Source: UBA1351 sp963677885
GTDB lineage: Bacteria; Bacillota; Clostridia; Lachnospirales; Vallitaleaceae
DNA: 64,000 nt
Direction: 5' to 3'
NCBI GenBank assembly: GCA_963677885.1
Contig: OY782500.1
Span: 2,914,001-2,978,000 of the forward strand
Shown: positions 43,879 to 52,924 of the stretch, one piece after another
How the letters are laid out: the number at the start of each line of letters is the position of its first letter
Numbering within the stretch: position 1 is the first letter of the stretch
Made by a program: the position numbers and the translations under genes
Notes under the pieces: generated by a model
Seen by the model: the letters and a program-made list of their open reading frames with translations, nothing else
Database searches by the model: none
What the model was told of the DNA's origin: nothing

Positions 43879-45337
43879 TAAAGATATGGTATTAGAAGAA
43901 ATTATGAAGATAGATATACCTGTTCCTGAAACTTTGGATGATAAGACAAGGGATACACTGGCTAAGCTTCCTCTTAAGAAGAGTCGTATACTCAAGGAAA
44001 TCAGCCAGGCTGCTGCTGGGCTGGTCATCATTATTGGTCTGTTAAGTTTTTTCATTTACTCCAATGAAACCTTCGCAGATATTGCTATGGGAGTACCCGG
44101 ACTAAAGGTCCTTGCAGAGCTCATTCGGGGTGATGAAGGTGTTAAATACGCCGCAGAAAACGGATATCCGGTTCTGGATGAGGTTATCTATGTTCAAGAT
44201 GGTTTTAAGTTGGTCCTTAGTGATATTTTGGTTGATGAGGAAAGAGTCAGTCTTCAGGCCAAGCTTTTTATGGTGGATGAGGATTTGGTCCAAAAGCAGG
44301 TGGCCCCGGGAGAATTTCATCTATCCATTGAGGGTGCTCGTGGTTCATCTTCATCCTTTGGCGGCGAAGACTATACCAGCTTTGATTTTTCCTTTGTTCA
44401 TGATGCCAATACATTTATTCAAGATCTGATTGAACAAGGAGAAAATCTGATTTTCACCTGTCAAATTAGGCCTAACCCTAGACTAGCTGATGGATATATG
44501 GATAGTGAAACTCTTGTTGAGTTTACTATAGACAATAAAGATACAAGTATCTATGACAGAGAGTTTGACTATCTGGAAAACACCAGAGAAGATGATGAGG
44601 AACCTATTAGGATAGAGGGAATCGAGGTGCCTATAAGTAGAGAAACGGTTCTACTTAACAAGGAAGTTCCGATGAATCATAGGATTGAGCTTGAAGGCGG
44701 AGTCATAGAATTTGACCGTCTCATTGTATCACCAAGTCAACTGAATATGGTTGTTAATGCCCATGTTGAGGATAAGACTTACAGTGTCAATGGACAGACT
44801 GGAAGGGTACTTGGACTGTCTTTTGACCTTCAGGAACTGGAAGTCGAAAGCAATCGAATATCTAAAGCCAGTGGAGCCAGAGGCTGGAGTCATGATGAAA
44901 AGATTTTTCAGTTTGTACCCTCCTTCTATTTTGATGATATAGAGGAAATTACCGTCACCTATACATCCTATTTCTATGAGCTGGAACGGGCTCCAATAGT
45001 GATTGATGCTGATACGCAGTTTCCTCTAGCCATTGATTACTTTGGCTATCCCGTGGTCATCGAAGACTTTTATGTAGATGGAGACCGGGTTATGATCAAG
45101 AGCTCCTATGTAGAAAATGAAGATTTTAGATTTCAGTCATTAATCCTTAAAGATACCAGAACAACAACGGCCAGCTACAGTGATTATGAAAACTCTGATG
45201 ATGGGCGTACCTACAAAGACAGTTTTATGATTCTTGAAGAGCCAGTGGCAGGGCATGTCTATGAAATCGTTTTTGAATATCCTCAGATTATTGTTCATGA
45301 AGGTGGCAGCTTTAAGATTGATGTGTCAGATTATTAG
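43871..45337 (+). CDS. DUF4179 membrane protein, probable anti-sigma factor
   Basis: 488 residues. Short cytoplasmic N-terminus (about 1-43), one membrane segment (about 45-63), then a large extracellular part. FADIAMGVPGLKVLAELIRGD follows the membrane helix, the hallmark of DUF4179. The extracellular portion has beta-rich repeats probably sensing envelope state. Partner of the overlapping ECF sigma gene: the short cytoplasmic tail should hold the sigma factor until a signal arrives. Anti-sigma function is inferred from gene order and topology. Confidence 0.85.
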   Translation: MDNKDMVLEEIMKIDIPVPETLDDKTRDTLAKLPLKKSRILKEISQAAAGLVIIIGLLSFFIYSNETFADIAMGVPGLKVLAELIRGDEGVKYAAENGYPVLDEVIYVQDGFKLVLSDILVDEERVSLQAKLFMVDEDLVQKQVAPGEFHLSIEGARGSSSSFGGEDYTSFDFSFVHDANTFIQDLIEQGENLIFTCQIRPNPRLADGYMDSETLVEFTIDNKDTSIYDREFDYLENTREDDEEPIRIEGIEVPISRETVLLNKEVPMNHRIELEGGVIEFDRLIVSPSQLNMVVNAHVEDKTYSVNGQTGRVLGLSFDLQELEVESNRISKASGARGWSHDEKIFQFVPSFYFDDIEEITVTYTSYFYELERAPIVIDADTQFPLAIDYFGYPVVIEDFYVDGDRVMIKSSYVENEDFRFQSLILKDTRTTTASYSDYENSDDGRTYKDSFMILEEPVAGHVYEIVFEYPQIIVHEGGSFKIDVSDY

Positions 45338-45390
45338 GATTAAGAAGAAGCATTGGTGTTTTAATCCTTGCATAAAAGACGAATATAAGA

Positions 45391-45420
45391 AAAGATAGGG
45401 CTTGATACCCTATCTTTTTT
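45391..45420. terminator. Terminator between DUF4179 and GH2 genes
   Basis: AAAGATAGGG/CCCTATCTTT 10-bp stem with T-run on the plus strand; probably shared with the convergent GH2 gene. Confidence 0.85.
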
Positions 45421-45439
45421 ATGAATATATGGTTTTTTC

Positions 45440-47659
45440 TTATTTCTTTATCTTTTGGAGGGACTTATTTAGCTGATTAATCTGTTCCTTGGAAACCGTA
45501 TCACCGGCCTGCTTTAAGAGCTGCTTGAGTGACATACCGGCCATCATCTTTCTTAGATTTTCGTTTCCGGTTGCTTCTTTGGCTACATCACCACGCTTTT
45601 CCTTTACCTTGGCCATAATCGCGTTCAGAACAGCTCCGCTGTCTGGGTTGGCAGAGATTTCACCAAGAGTATCGTTGATGGAGAAACAGGTCTGGTCAAT
45701 ATCATCAGCGTCAAACCAGTTGATGATGTCTTCTTTGGCGAAGCGATAGGATAGATTAGGTTCATCTACTTTCTTCACAAAAGAGGAATCTGAAAGGTTT
45801 CCGCTTTTAATCTCAATGGTATGCTGACCGGAGATGGTGAGGCTGAAAGACCCTTTTTTATCAATCTGTTTGCTTTCCATCAGCTGGCCGTCCAGGTAGA
45901 TGGATACTTGGTCCTGGTTGGTATATACTTTGAAGCTGGTCTCAGATTCAGACCGTTCTACATAGTTTTTATCACAAAGATGAATAAAAGGTTCATCAGA
46001 CCAGTGAGCCTTATAGAGATAAAAGGCATCTTTTTTATACTTTCGGTCAAAGGAAACCAATCCTTTTTGATTCAAGCCGTGACTGCCGCCTTCGTCTCTT
46101 CCGTCAGCAGCAAAGTCAAACATGTTCCAAACATGGGTTGCCCATAGATAGGGACGTTTTTCAATGCACTCCAGAATATGTTCATGATAGAGGGCTTGAT
46201 AGGCTTCTGTATAGTCTCCAACTTCAGGATTACTGGTTTGGAAGGTTGGGTTGGCATCTGCGCCGTATTCTGAGAAACCAATAATCCGGTCTGGATATTT
46301 GGTATGAAAATCATCAAAAAACTGATCGTTTTGTTCGAGACTTCCCAGATACCACCCAAAATACAGGTTGTAGCTGCTAATATCAGGAAGGCCAACGATG
46401 GGATGGTCGATTTCCAGCATGAAGACATGGGCCATACTTGTTGGTCGAGTCTTATCCATTTGATGACATAAATCATTTAGGACCTGGTGGTTCTCTACAA
46501 GATCATCAGTGATTTTACCTGTTGCTGTAATCTCATTGGATAGACCCCAGCATACAATTGATGGGTGATTATAACATTGAGTTACAAGTTCCCGCATTTG
46601 ACTGATAGTGTTGTCACGTCCATTTGGCATATGCTTGGTGATATATGGAATCTCGGCCCATATGACCATACCTTCTTTGTCACATAGATCATAAAATTCC
46701 TGTGAGTGTTGATAGTGGGCAAGACGAATCGTGTTGGCACCGATTTCCTTAATGAGTTCCATATCATTAACCTGAATATCATAAGTGATGGCATTTCCAA
46801 TTTCGGCAAAGTCCTGGTGTCTGGAAACTCCACGAAGTGGATAAGGCTTTCCGTTTAGGATAAAGCCCTTGTCCTTATCAAATGCAAAAGAACGAAAACC
46901 AATGGAGGTGGATACGGTGTCAATGACTTGATTGCTTTCATTGAGGAGTTCAGCTTGAACAGTGTATAAGTAAGGATTGGACAGTCCTTCCCAAAGGTTG
47001 GGATTTTCTACTTGAGCTGTCCATTTTCCATAACCTTTTTCAGATGCTATGATTGCAGTGGAAACGATTGTCTTGTCCTGATCAAATAGTGTATATTTAA
47101 TGAGAGAACCGGTTTGCCAGGTTTCGACAGTTAAGTGTCCCTTATTGTTTTCGATAATGGGTGTTGCCTTGATACCGGGAGTACCATCTTTGATTAATTC
47201 GAAATGATTTTCAGGTAGGCAGATAAGTTTAACATCTCGGTAGATACCACCATAGAAGGTAAAATCAGCTTTTTGGGGATAGACACTGTCATTGTCGCTG
47301 TTATCAGCCGTTACAACTAAGAGATTTTCCTCTTGGAGGGCAGGTGTCAAATCAAGGCGGAAGGTTGAATAACCTCCCTTGTGTTCACCAAGGTGCTGAC
47401 CGTTTAGATAGACATTGGCAGTCATGGCAACACCAGCAAACTCAAGATAGGCTTTACCGTCTGTTTCCATGGAAGGTTTTGAAAAGGTCTTGGCATAAAC
47501 ACAGGTTCCGCGGTAGTAGTCGTTGCCTCCGTCTTGTCCGTCGATATTGTTCCAGGTATGTGGCAGGTCAAGAGTTTGCCAGTGATCAGGGACCTCTGTT
47601 GGGATTATATTCTCTTTGCTAAAAAACCAGTTAGCATTAAATGTTTCAATTGTTCTCAT
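45440..47659 (-). CDS. Glycoside hydrolase family 2 (beta-galactosidase-like)
   Basis: 739 residues. Sugar-binding jelly-roll (about 1-170), immunoglobulin-like domain (about 180-280) and TIM barrel (about 285-570) in GH2 order. The acid/base region is CWGLSNEITATG (Glu after Asn), and the nucleophile region RIIGFSEYGADANP. NTIRLAHYQHSQEFYDLCD is the family signature. An accessory C-terminal region (about 650-739) is helical and Lys-rich. No signal peptide: intracellular. It lies downstream of a GPH symporter on the same strand, separated by a hairpin, and is probably controlled by the AraC protein at 49377. Beta-galactosidase is likeliest; beta-glucuronidase or mannosidase cannot be excluded. 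Confidence 0.92.
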   Translation of the reverse strand: MRTIETFNANWFFSKENIIPTEVPDHWQTLDLPHTWNNIDGQDGGNDYYRGTCVYAKTFSKPSMETDGKAYLEFAGVAMTANVYLNGQHLGEHKGGYSTFRLDLTPALQEENLLVVTADNSDNDSVYPQKADFTFYGGIYRDVKLICLPENHFELIKDGTPGIKATPIIENNKGHLTVETWQTGSLIKYTLFDQDKTIVSTAIIASEKGYGKWTAQVENPNLWEGLSNPYLYTVQAELLNESNQVIDTVSTSIGFRSFAFDKDKGFILNGKPYPLRGVSRHQDFAEIGNAITYDIQVNDMELIKEIGANTIRLAHYQHSQEFYDLCDKEGMVIWAEIPYITKHMPNGRDNTISQMRELVTQCYNHPSIVCWGLSNEITATGKITDDLVENHQVLNDLCHQMDKTRPTSMAHVFMLEIDHPIVGLPDISSYNLYFGWYLGSLEQNDQFFDDFHTKYPDRIIGFSEYGADANPTFQTSNPEVGDYTEAYQALYHEHILECIEKRPYLWATHVWNMFDFAADGRDEGGSHGLNQKGLVSFDRKYKKDAFYLYKAHWSDEPFIHLCDKNYVERSESETSFKVYTNQDQVSIYLDGQLMESKQIDKKGSFSLTISGQHTIEIKSGNLSDSSFVKKVDEPNLSYRFAKEDIINWFDADDIDQTCFSINDTLGEISANPDSGAVLNAIMAKVKEKRGDVAKEATGNENLRKMMAGMSLKQLLKQAGDTVSKEQINQLNKSLQKIKK

Positions 47660-47713
47660 AAAAACTCCTTGCGATAAAAGTAGGGGATAGGTTTATATTA
47701 AGGTCTAACAATA

Positions 47714-47737
47714 CAAAAGGAGCATAAGCTCCTTTTG
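47714..47737 (-). terminator. Intergenic hairpin between symporter and GH2 genes
   Basis: CAAAAGGAGC/GCTCCTTTTG 10-bp perfect stem with four-base loop. T-runs are weak on both strands, so it may partly terminate or protect the mRNA end and set unequal expression of the two genes. Confidence 0.65.
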
Positions 47738-47766
47738 CTTTATTATATATGTATTTTGATTTTCAA

Positions 47767-49206
47767 TTAGATACTTGCGGCAGCAGCTGCAGTCGCTTGG
47801 CGCTGTTCTTGATTGATTCGTTGTACTTCTACCATTTTTTCCTGATCAAGTGGATAGAATTTCATGGCGATAAGCGTACATACCCAACCGATAATAGGAA
47901 GTCCCATCCAGAGGAACATACCCATCCAGAAAATCGTTGGTGATGAAGGATCTCCAGGTTGTGGCATGGCGTCAACATATCCGATACCCGCCAGGCAGAA
48001 ACCAACAATGGTGGTTGCCAAAGAAGAAATCATTTTATCGATAAATGAATAGATAGCACCTACAGTTGCCGGCATATAATTTCCTGAACGGCTGTACTCA
48101 TAGTCGATGATGTCAGGAACCATAGCACCGGTACAAGCACTTGTGGCCACTTTACTTGCTGCATACATGGCATTAAGTAGAACAAAAGCTACCGTTATAA
48201 TTGTTGCTACGCTGATTTGGGTTGGGTCAACAATCATCATGAATGCGATAACACCAAAAGAAATGACAATACTTAAGGTAGTCCATCTGATTAATGATTT
48301 TTTTGCGCCGCCTTTAACAGCAGTTTTTGTTGCAAAAAGAATAAAGACAATGGAAACAATGATATTATAAAAAGTAAGGGTTCCATTGAAGCGGTAGTTA
48401 CCTATTATTATACCGAAAATAATGGTTGCAATAGCGGTATTACTGGCAGCCTGAAGTGCTAATTTATCACTGGTTGCAGCAAAAATAAAGGATTTTAGAG
48501 CGTTGTTCTTTCTAACTAATTCAATACCTTCTTTTAGAGAAACCGGTTTGCTGGCTTTAACTTCATTGAAGACTTCCGCATTGTCTTTTTTTCCAATGGC
48601 AATGATAGAAAGAGCCATGAGGACTCCGCCGCCGATGATTGCTGTAAGAGCCATTTCCTGAAAGGCTTCAATAGTAAGTCCACCGTATTTGGGGTAGAGA
48701 ACTTTTGCAATATAGATACCTACGCTGGAAGATAATACAGTTGTATAAATCGTTGACCAACGGAAGATAAGTGGTCTTTGTTTAGGATCGTTAGTCATAA
48801 TAGCATTGGCAACTTGCTTTGCAATACCGATGATGGTATAGCCGATAATGTAAACACAATAAAGAGCTGTGAATACGAAGATACCACTTCCCGGTCCGAC
48901 GAAAAACATGAGGTAAATACTACCACCTGCTATAAAATAGCCTAGAGCGAGAAGTATACGGACTTTACCGAACTTGGTGTTGAACTTGTCAATAACCAAG
49001 GCGATGATTGGGTCTGTTATACCATCTAAGATACGTGAGCCTGTTGCGATAAGACCGGCTGTTGCTACGGCAATACCATAACCGCCTGCTGCAACATAAG
49101 AGGCAAACATCATAACAACAAGGAAAAGGTTCTGAACCGCTTCAGTAAAGGGATACAAAACGATTTGATAAGGTTTACAGCTATTATACTTGATTTCTTG
49201 ATTCAT
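47767..49206 (-). CDS. GPH family sugar:cation symporter (MFS superfamily)
   Basis: 480 residues with 12 predicted membrane segments. The N-terminus has the GPH pattern (YPFTEAVQNLFLVVMMFASYVAAGG), and RILDGITDPIIALVIDKFNTKFGKVR is the family's loop 2-3 motif (DxxxDP...G+.R). GPH carriers import galactosides, pentosides or hexuronides with Na+ or H+. ATG 49206 has GGGAGGATTCACG upstream; an in-frame start at 49296 would add 30 non-family residues. Forms an operon with the GH2 gene, so a beta-galactoside is the likeliest cargo. Confidence 0.92.
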   Translation of the reverse strand: MNQEIKYNSCKPYQIVLYPFTEAVQNLFLVVMMFASYVAAGGYGIAVATAGLIATGSRILDGITDPIIALVIDKFNTKFGKVRILLALGYFIAGGSIYLMFFVGPGSGIFVFTALYCVYIIGYTIIGIAKQVANAIMTNDPKQRPLIFRWSTIYTTVLSSSVGIYIAKVLYPKYGGLTIEAFQEMALTAIIGGGVLMALSIIAIGKKDNAEVFNEVKASKPVSLKEGIELVRKNNALKSFIFAATSDKLALQAASNTAIATIIFGIIIGNYRFNGTLTFYNIIVSIVFILFATKTAVKGGAKKSLIRWTTLSIVISFGVIAFMMIVDPTQISVATIITVAFVLLNAMYAASKVATSACTGAMVPDIIDYEYSRSGNYMPATVGAIYSFIDKMISSLATTIVGFCLAGIGYVDAMPQPGDPSSPTIFWMGMFLWMGLPIIGWVCTLIAMKFYPLDQEKMVEVQRINQEQRQATAAAAASI

Positions 49207-49376
49207 CGTGAATCCTCCCATAATAAATTTAATGAATAATTGTACCCAAGATCTGTAAAAAAGATTTATACAGAATGTAAGTTTTTGATAGACCAAGTAT
49301 ATCAGAGAAAAAAGAGGACTTGTTATAAAAAATATGCTATTATTAGTAATATAATGCTTTTTAGGAGATGAGTTTT

Positions 49377-50597
49377 TTGGATAGAATACATATTTTTTGT
49401 GGATTTATTGAAAATGCCTTACGAATAAATACGATGGTTTATGGTGGTTCCAAGGAGGAACTGGAGGCCTTTGAAAAGAAAAACTGCTTTTTCTTAGAGG
49501 ACAAATCTATCTATACAGCCAGCGCTCTGGAGTTGATCGGAGAGCGTATCAAAGACCATCATATTTATGAGATTCAGGATGTTTCATTTACCAAAATTGT
49601 TCTTTTTAATTTTGAAGGCCATTCAATTATTGCTGGTCCCTTCGTAACTAAACCCTGGGATAAGAATATGGACCGACTCCCTTTGATAGACCACTTTTCA
49701 TCGCCGACTTTTTTTGATTCCTACAAATTATTTTACACAGGATTTCCCTTAATTGATATAGAGGATGTTAAAAATATTATTAATGCTGCCCTAAAGGCCT
49801 TTAATCCCAATGAACCAAAGTATACCCATAGGAAATTAAATGTATTCACAACAACATCCTATGAAGAGCTTGAGTTTAAGAAGTTCGATGAGTATCAGGC
49901 AATAATCAATACATATGAGGCTGAAAATTATTTTCTTAAGATGATTGAGAGAGGAAATGTAGATGGTGTTCTCAGGGCAAAAACTCAGGTTCTTGCTAAT
50001 TATAGGGGAAGTAATGTCAATGCCTCAAAAAGATCTTCCAGTGTTCCCAGAATGTCTCTTGAAGAAGCTAAGGTTACCTCCAATATCTTTCGAATTCTCA
50101 TCAGAAAACCTGCTGAGCGTGGAGGCCTTCATCCGGTCGTCATTAATGCCATTACCCAAAGTTATCTTCAGAAAATCAATGCGACTACATCAGTCTCCAA
50201 GCTTATGGAGTATAACGATGAACTCCTCCTTGAACTTACCAATGAGGTTCATAAGAAACAGATGGAAATGTATTCCAGCCATATCAGTCAAACCGTTGAC
50301 TATATTCGGTGCAATTACAGCCAGCCTTTAAGTCTGGACATAATTTCAAAAGAAGTTGGAATCTCTCCCAGCCACCTTTCAAGGTCCTTCAAAAAGGAAA
50401 CCGGCGCTACCATAGTAGAATATATTAGAGACTGGAGATGTGAAGAGGCAAAAGACCTGCTTCGAACGACAACCCTGTCTGTACAGGACATCAGCAGCTA
50501 TGTCGGTTACAGTGACAATAATTATTTTTCAAAGGTGTTTAAGGACAAGTATCATATGACGCCAATGGGCTGGCGGAACGGAAAGAGGAAAGAGTAG
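49377..50597 (+). CDS. AraC family regulator of the GPH-GH2 operon
   Basis: About 406 residues. A long N-terminal region of mixed alpha/beta character (about 1-300) precedes two C-terminal helix-turn-helix motifs (LDIISKEVGISPSHLSRSFKKETG and VQDISSYVGYSDNNYFSKVF, ending MTPMGWR). I prefer the TTG at 49377, because AGGAG is 9 bases upstream; ATG 49368 directly abuts that sequence. Divergent from the symporter gene across ~170 bases, so it probably activates the galactoside operon. Ligand unknown. Confidence 0.9.
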   Translation: MDRIHIFCGFIENALRINTMVYGGSKEELEAFEKKNCFFLEDKSIYTASALELIGERIKDHHIYEIQDVSFTKIVLFNFEGHSIIAGPFVTKPWDKNMDRLPLIDHFSSPTFFDSYKLFYTGFPLIDIEDVKNIINAALKAFNPNEPKYTHRKLNVFTTTSYEELEFKKFDEYQAIINTYEAENYFLKMIERGNVDGVLRAKTQVLANYRGSNVNASKRSSSVPRMSLEEAKVTSNIFRILIRKPAERGGLHPVVINAITQSYLQKINATTSVSKLMEYNDELLLELTNEVHKKQMEMYSSHISQTVDYIRCNYSQPLSLDIISKEVGISPSHLSRSFKKETGATIVEYIRDWRCEEAKDLLRTTTLSVQDISSYVGYSDNNYFSKVFKDKYHMTPMGWRNGKRKE

Positions 50598-50664
50598 TCA
50601 AATAGAGAATATAAATTCTTCAGATATCAAATAAATCAGATAGACATACCCTGTCTAATCCAAT

Positions 50665-50699
50665 AAAACAGGCCATTTCTCGCTTTGTGTCCTGTTTTT
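50665..50699 (+). terminator. Terminator after AraC gene
   Basis: AAAACAGG/CCTGTTTT 8-bp stem with an 18-base loop, then T's. Confidence 0.7.
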
Positions 50700-50741
50700 C
50701 TCGGTAGATCATTGATAATCTGAATGTGAAAGGAGGACCTG

Positions 50742-51248
50742 ATGGATCAAAAGAAGATAGGACAGTTTCTAAAAGAACTGCGTAAAGAAAAAAACATTAC
50801 TCAGCAGAATTTTGCTGAAACTATTGGCGTATCCAACAGGACTGTTTCCAGGTGGGAGACCGGGTCCAATATGCCTGATCTGGATATCCTTATTCAGATT
50901 GCAGATTACTATGAGGTAGAAATCCGAGAGATTTTGGATGGAGAAAGGAAAGGCGAGAAAATGAATAAAGAAATGAATGAAACGATTATGAAAGTAGCTG
51001 ATTACAGTAACGATGAACGGAAACGATTAACAAAAAGGATGAATATTCTTTTTATAATCGGAGTGTTGGCCTTTTTGGTTTTTATAGTGCTGGATACTAT
51101 GGCACTAGCAGACAGTGGCTATACTCAGGCTATTGCCAGTTTTTCCCTTGGTATTGCCTTTGCTATGTTGGTTTTAGGTGTCTTATTCACCAGCGGTTAT
51201 ATGGCTAGAATTCGAAGCTTTAAGTTAAGAACCCTTCATAGAAAGTAA
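50742..51248 (+). CDS. XRE-family regulator with membrane anchor
   Basis: 168 residues. HTH (about 1-65): FLKELRKEKNITQQNFAETIGVSNRTVSRWETGSNMPD, the canonical Cro/C1-type motif. Two hydrophobic segments at about 104-126 and 134-157 make it a membrane-tethered regulator. AAAGGAGGACC precedes the ATG. Such proteins often control nearby envelope or transporter genes; here the betaine-type BCCT transporter is next. Signal unknown. Confidence 0.9.
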   Translation: MDQKKIGQFLKELRKEKNITQQNFAETIGVSNRTVSRWETGSNMPDLDILIQIADYYEVEIREILDGERKGEKMNKEMNETIMKVADYSNDERKRLTKRMNILFIIGVLAFLVFIVLDTMALADSGYTQAIASFSLGIAFAMLVLGVLFTSGYMARIRSFKLRTLHRK

Positions 51249-51301
51249 ATAAGTTTCTTTTTGTAGGTAAAAGTTAATATTTAAGGTATAAATACACAGA
51301 G

Positions 51302-51351
51302 AAACCTCTATGCTAAACAGGTAAATATTTGTTTATGTATGGGGGTTTTTT
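51302..51351 (+). promoter_or_regulatory. Hairpin with T-run abutting the BCCT start codon
   Basis: 51302-51319 pairs with 51330-51348 over 18 bases with a single bulge and several G-U pairs, followed by T's ending directly before ATG 51352. The only ribosome-site candidate (GGGGG, 51341-51345) is inside the 3' arm. It may be the XRE gene's terminator, or an attenuator/ribosome-site lock on the transporter gene. Confidence 0.7.
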
Positions 51352-52872
51352 ATGAATCGAAATCAGCTTGTCTTTATCATATCTTTTTGTGTAGTAGCCT
51401 TGGTTGCTACGATAGGTATAACCATGCCAGGTCTAGCTGAGGAGATGGCAGGTCTTGCCTTTGACTATCTGATTACCAAATTCGGATGGTTTTATTTAGT
51501 TTCTGTTACCCTTTTTCTCATATTCTGTATTTTCCTGATGGTTAGTCCCTATCGTAAGATCCGTCTTGGAGATGACGATTCCCATCCGGAATTTTCCAGC
51601 CTTACCTGGTTTGCCATGCTCTTTAGTGCAGGAATGGCCATTGGGCTGATTTTTTGGGGAGTGGCTGAACCCCTTAGTCATTATCTGACTCCTCCCCATG
51701 GCCTGGCCCAGCCCGGTTCCCATGAGGCGGTGGTAACTGCCCTTCGGTATTCTTTTTTTCACTGGGGCTTTCATGCCTGGGCTAATTATGCCTTATTTGC
51801 CTTAGCCATTGCCTATTTTCAACAGAGAAAGGGTTACCCAGGCTTGGTTAGCAGTATTTTTATACCTATAATCGGTGAGGAAAAAGTGCAGGGACCTATA
51901 GGGATGAGTATTGATGTTTTGGCGATTTTTGCAACAGTTACTGGGATAGCAACGGATTTTGGCCTTGGAGCTATGCAGATTAACAGTGGCCTGGAAAGGC
52001 TGTATCAGATTCCTTATGGCATACCTACGCAGACCATAATTATTCTTGTTGCCACTGTTTGCTTCATGCTGTCAGCTGTTAGAGGAATTAACAAAGGTAT
52101 CAAACTTCTATCCGATCTTAACTTCATTCTCTGTATCCTTCTTATGGTCTTGGTCTTTCTGGTTGGGCCAAAACTTGAGATTATTAGGAACTTCTTTATG
52201 GGTTCAGCTGCTTACTTGAGTAACATAGGCCGTGACAGTATTCCAGTGGGCTACTTAAAGTCTGATGCCCAGTGGTTGGGAAACTGGACTGTTTTTTATT
52301 GGGCCTGGTGGATTGCCTGGACACCCTTTGTAGGCAGCTTCATTGCCAGAATTTCAAAAGGAAGGACCATTGGCGGCTTTATGATGGGAGTACTTGTATT
52401 TCCTGTTCTGGGTTCCATGGTCTGGTTTAGTTTATTTGGTACTTTAAGTACTTACGTTGATGTTAAAATAGGCGAAAAAGCAATTACATCAATTGCAACA
52501 GCTTACTTTGATATCATTGGTGAGTTTCCCCTAAGTGGAATAATCTCATTTTTGACAGTGATACTTTTATTTATATTTTTTGTTACATCTGCCGATTCGT
52601 CAACCTTTGTACTGGGAATTTTTTCATCCAACGGAGATCCTAATCCATCAACAAGGAAGAAGGTTATGTGGGGGCTTATCCAGGCATTTCTAGGCTTATC
52701 CTTATTGGTGGCAGGGGGATTGGAGGTTATCCAGACAGCCAATATCGTAGTGGCATTCCCTTTTGCCATCATTATGGTGGGAAGTATGATATCCTTGGGA
52801 TTTATGTTAAAAAAAGAAAAGATACCAGTCAGAGAACATAGTCCAGTCCAAGAATCATTGTCTGATGAATAA
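51352..52872 (+). CDS. BCCT family transporter, glycine betaine type
   Basis: 506 residues, 12 predicted membrane segments. The unwound-helix motif is GMAIGLIFWGVAEP (variant of GMGIGLxxWGVAEP) and WTVFYWAWWIAWTPFVGSFIARISKGRTI is the aromatic box region plus the BCCT signature. The betaine-type sequence suggests Na+-coupled uptake of betaine, choline or proline betaine. An unusual leader hairpin covers its start, hinting at post-initiation control. The downstream sensor operon's promoter lies partly inside its 3' end. Confidence 0.93.
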   Translation: MNRNQLVFIISFCVVALVATIGITMPGLAEEMAGLAFDYLITKFGWFYLVSVTLFLIFCIFLMVSPYRKIRLGDDDSHPEFSSLTWFAMLFSAGMAIGLIFWGVAEPLSHYLTPPHGLAQPGSHEAVVTALRYSFFHWGFHAWANYALFALAIAYFQQRKGYPGLVSSIFIPIIGEEKVQGPIGMSIDVLAIFATVTGIATDFGLGAMQINSGLERLYQIPYGIPTQTIIILVATVCFMLSAVRGINKGIKLLSDLNFILCILLMVLVFLVGPKLEIIRNFFMGSAAYLSNIGRDSIPVGYLKSDAQWLGNWTVFYWAWWIAWTPFVGSFIARISKGRTIGGFMMGVLVFPVLGSMVWFSLFGTLSTYVDVKIGEKAITSIATAYFDIIGEFPLSGIISFLTVILLFIFFVTSADSSTFVLGIFSSNGDPNPSTRKKVMWGLIQAFLGLSLLVAGGLEVIQTANIVVAFPFAIIMVGSMISLGFMLKKEKIPVREHSPVQESLSDE

Positions 52873-52886
52873 AGCTTCGTTATAAT
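52858..52886 (+). promoter_or_regulatory. Promoter of binding-protein/two-component operon
   Basis: TTGTCT (52858-52863), a 17-base spacer, TATAAT (52881-52886); the -35 lies in the last codons of the BCCT gene. Confidence 0.6.
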
Positions 52887-52924
52887 GGAAGAACAGGACT
52901 AGGTTATAAGGTGGAGGTAGGTCC

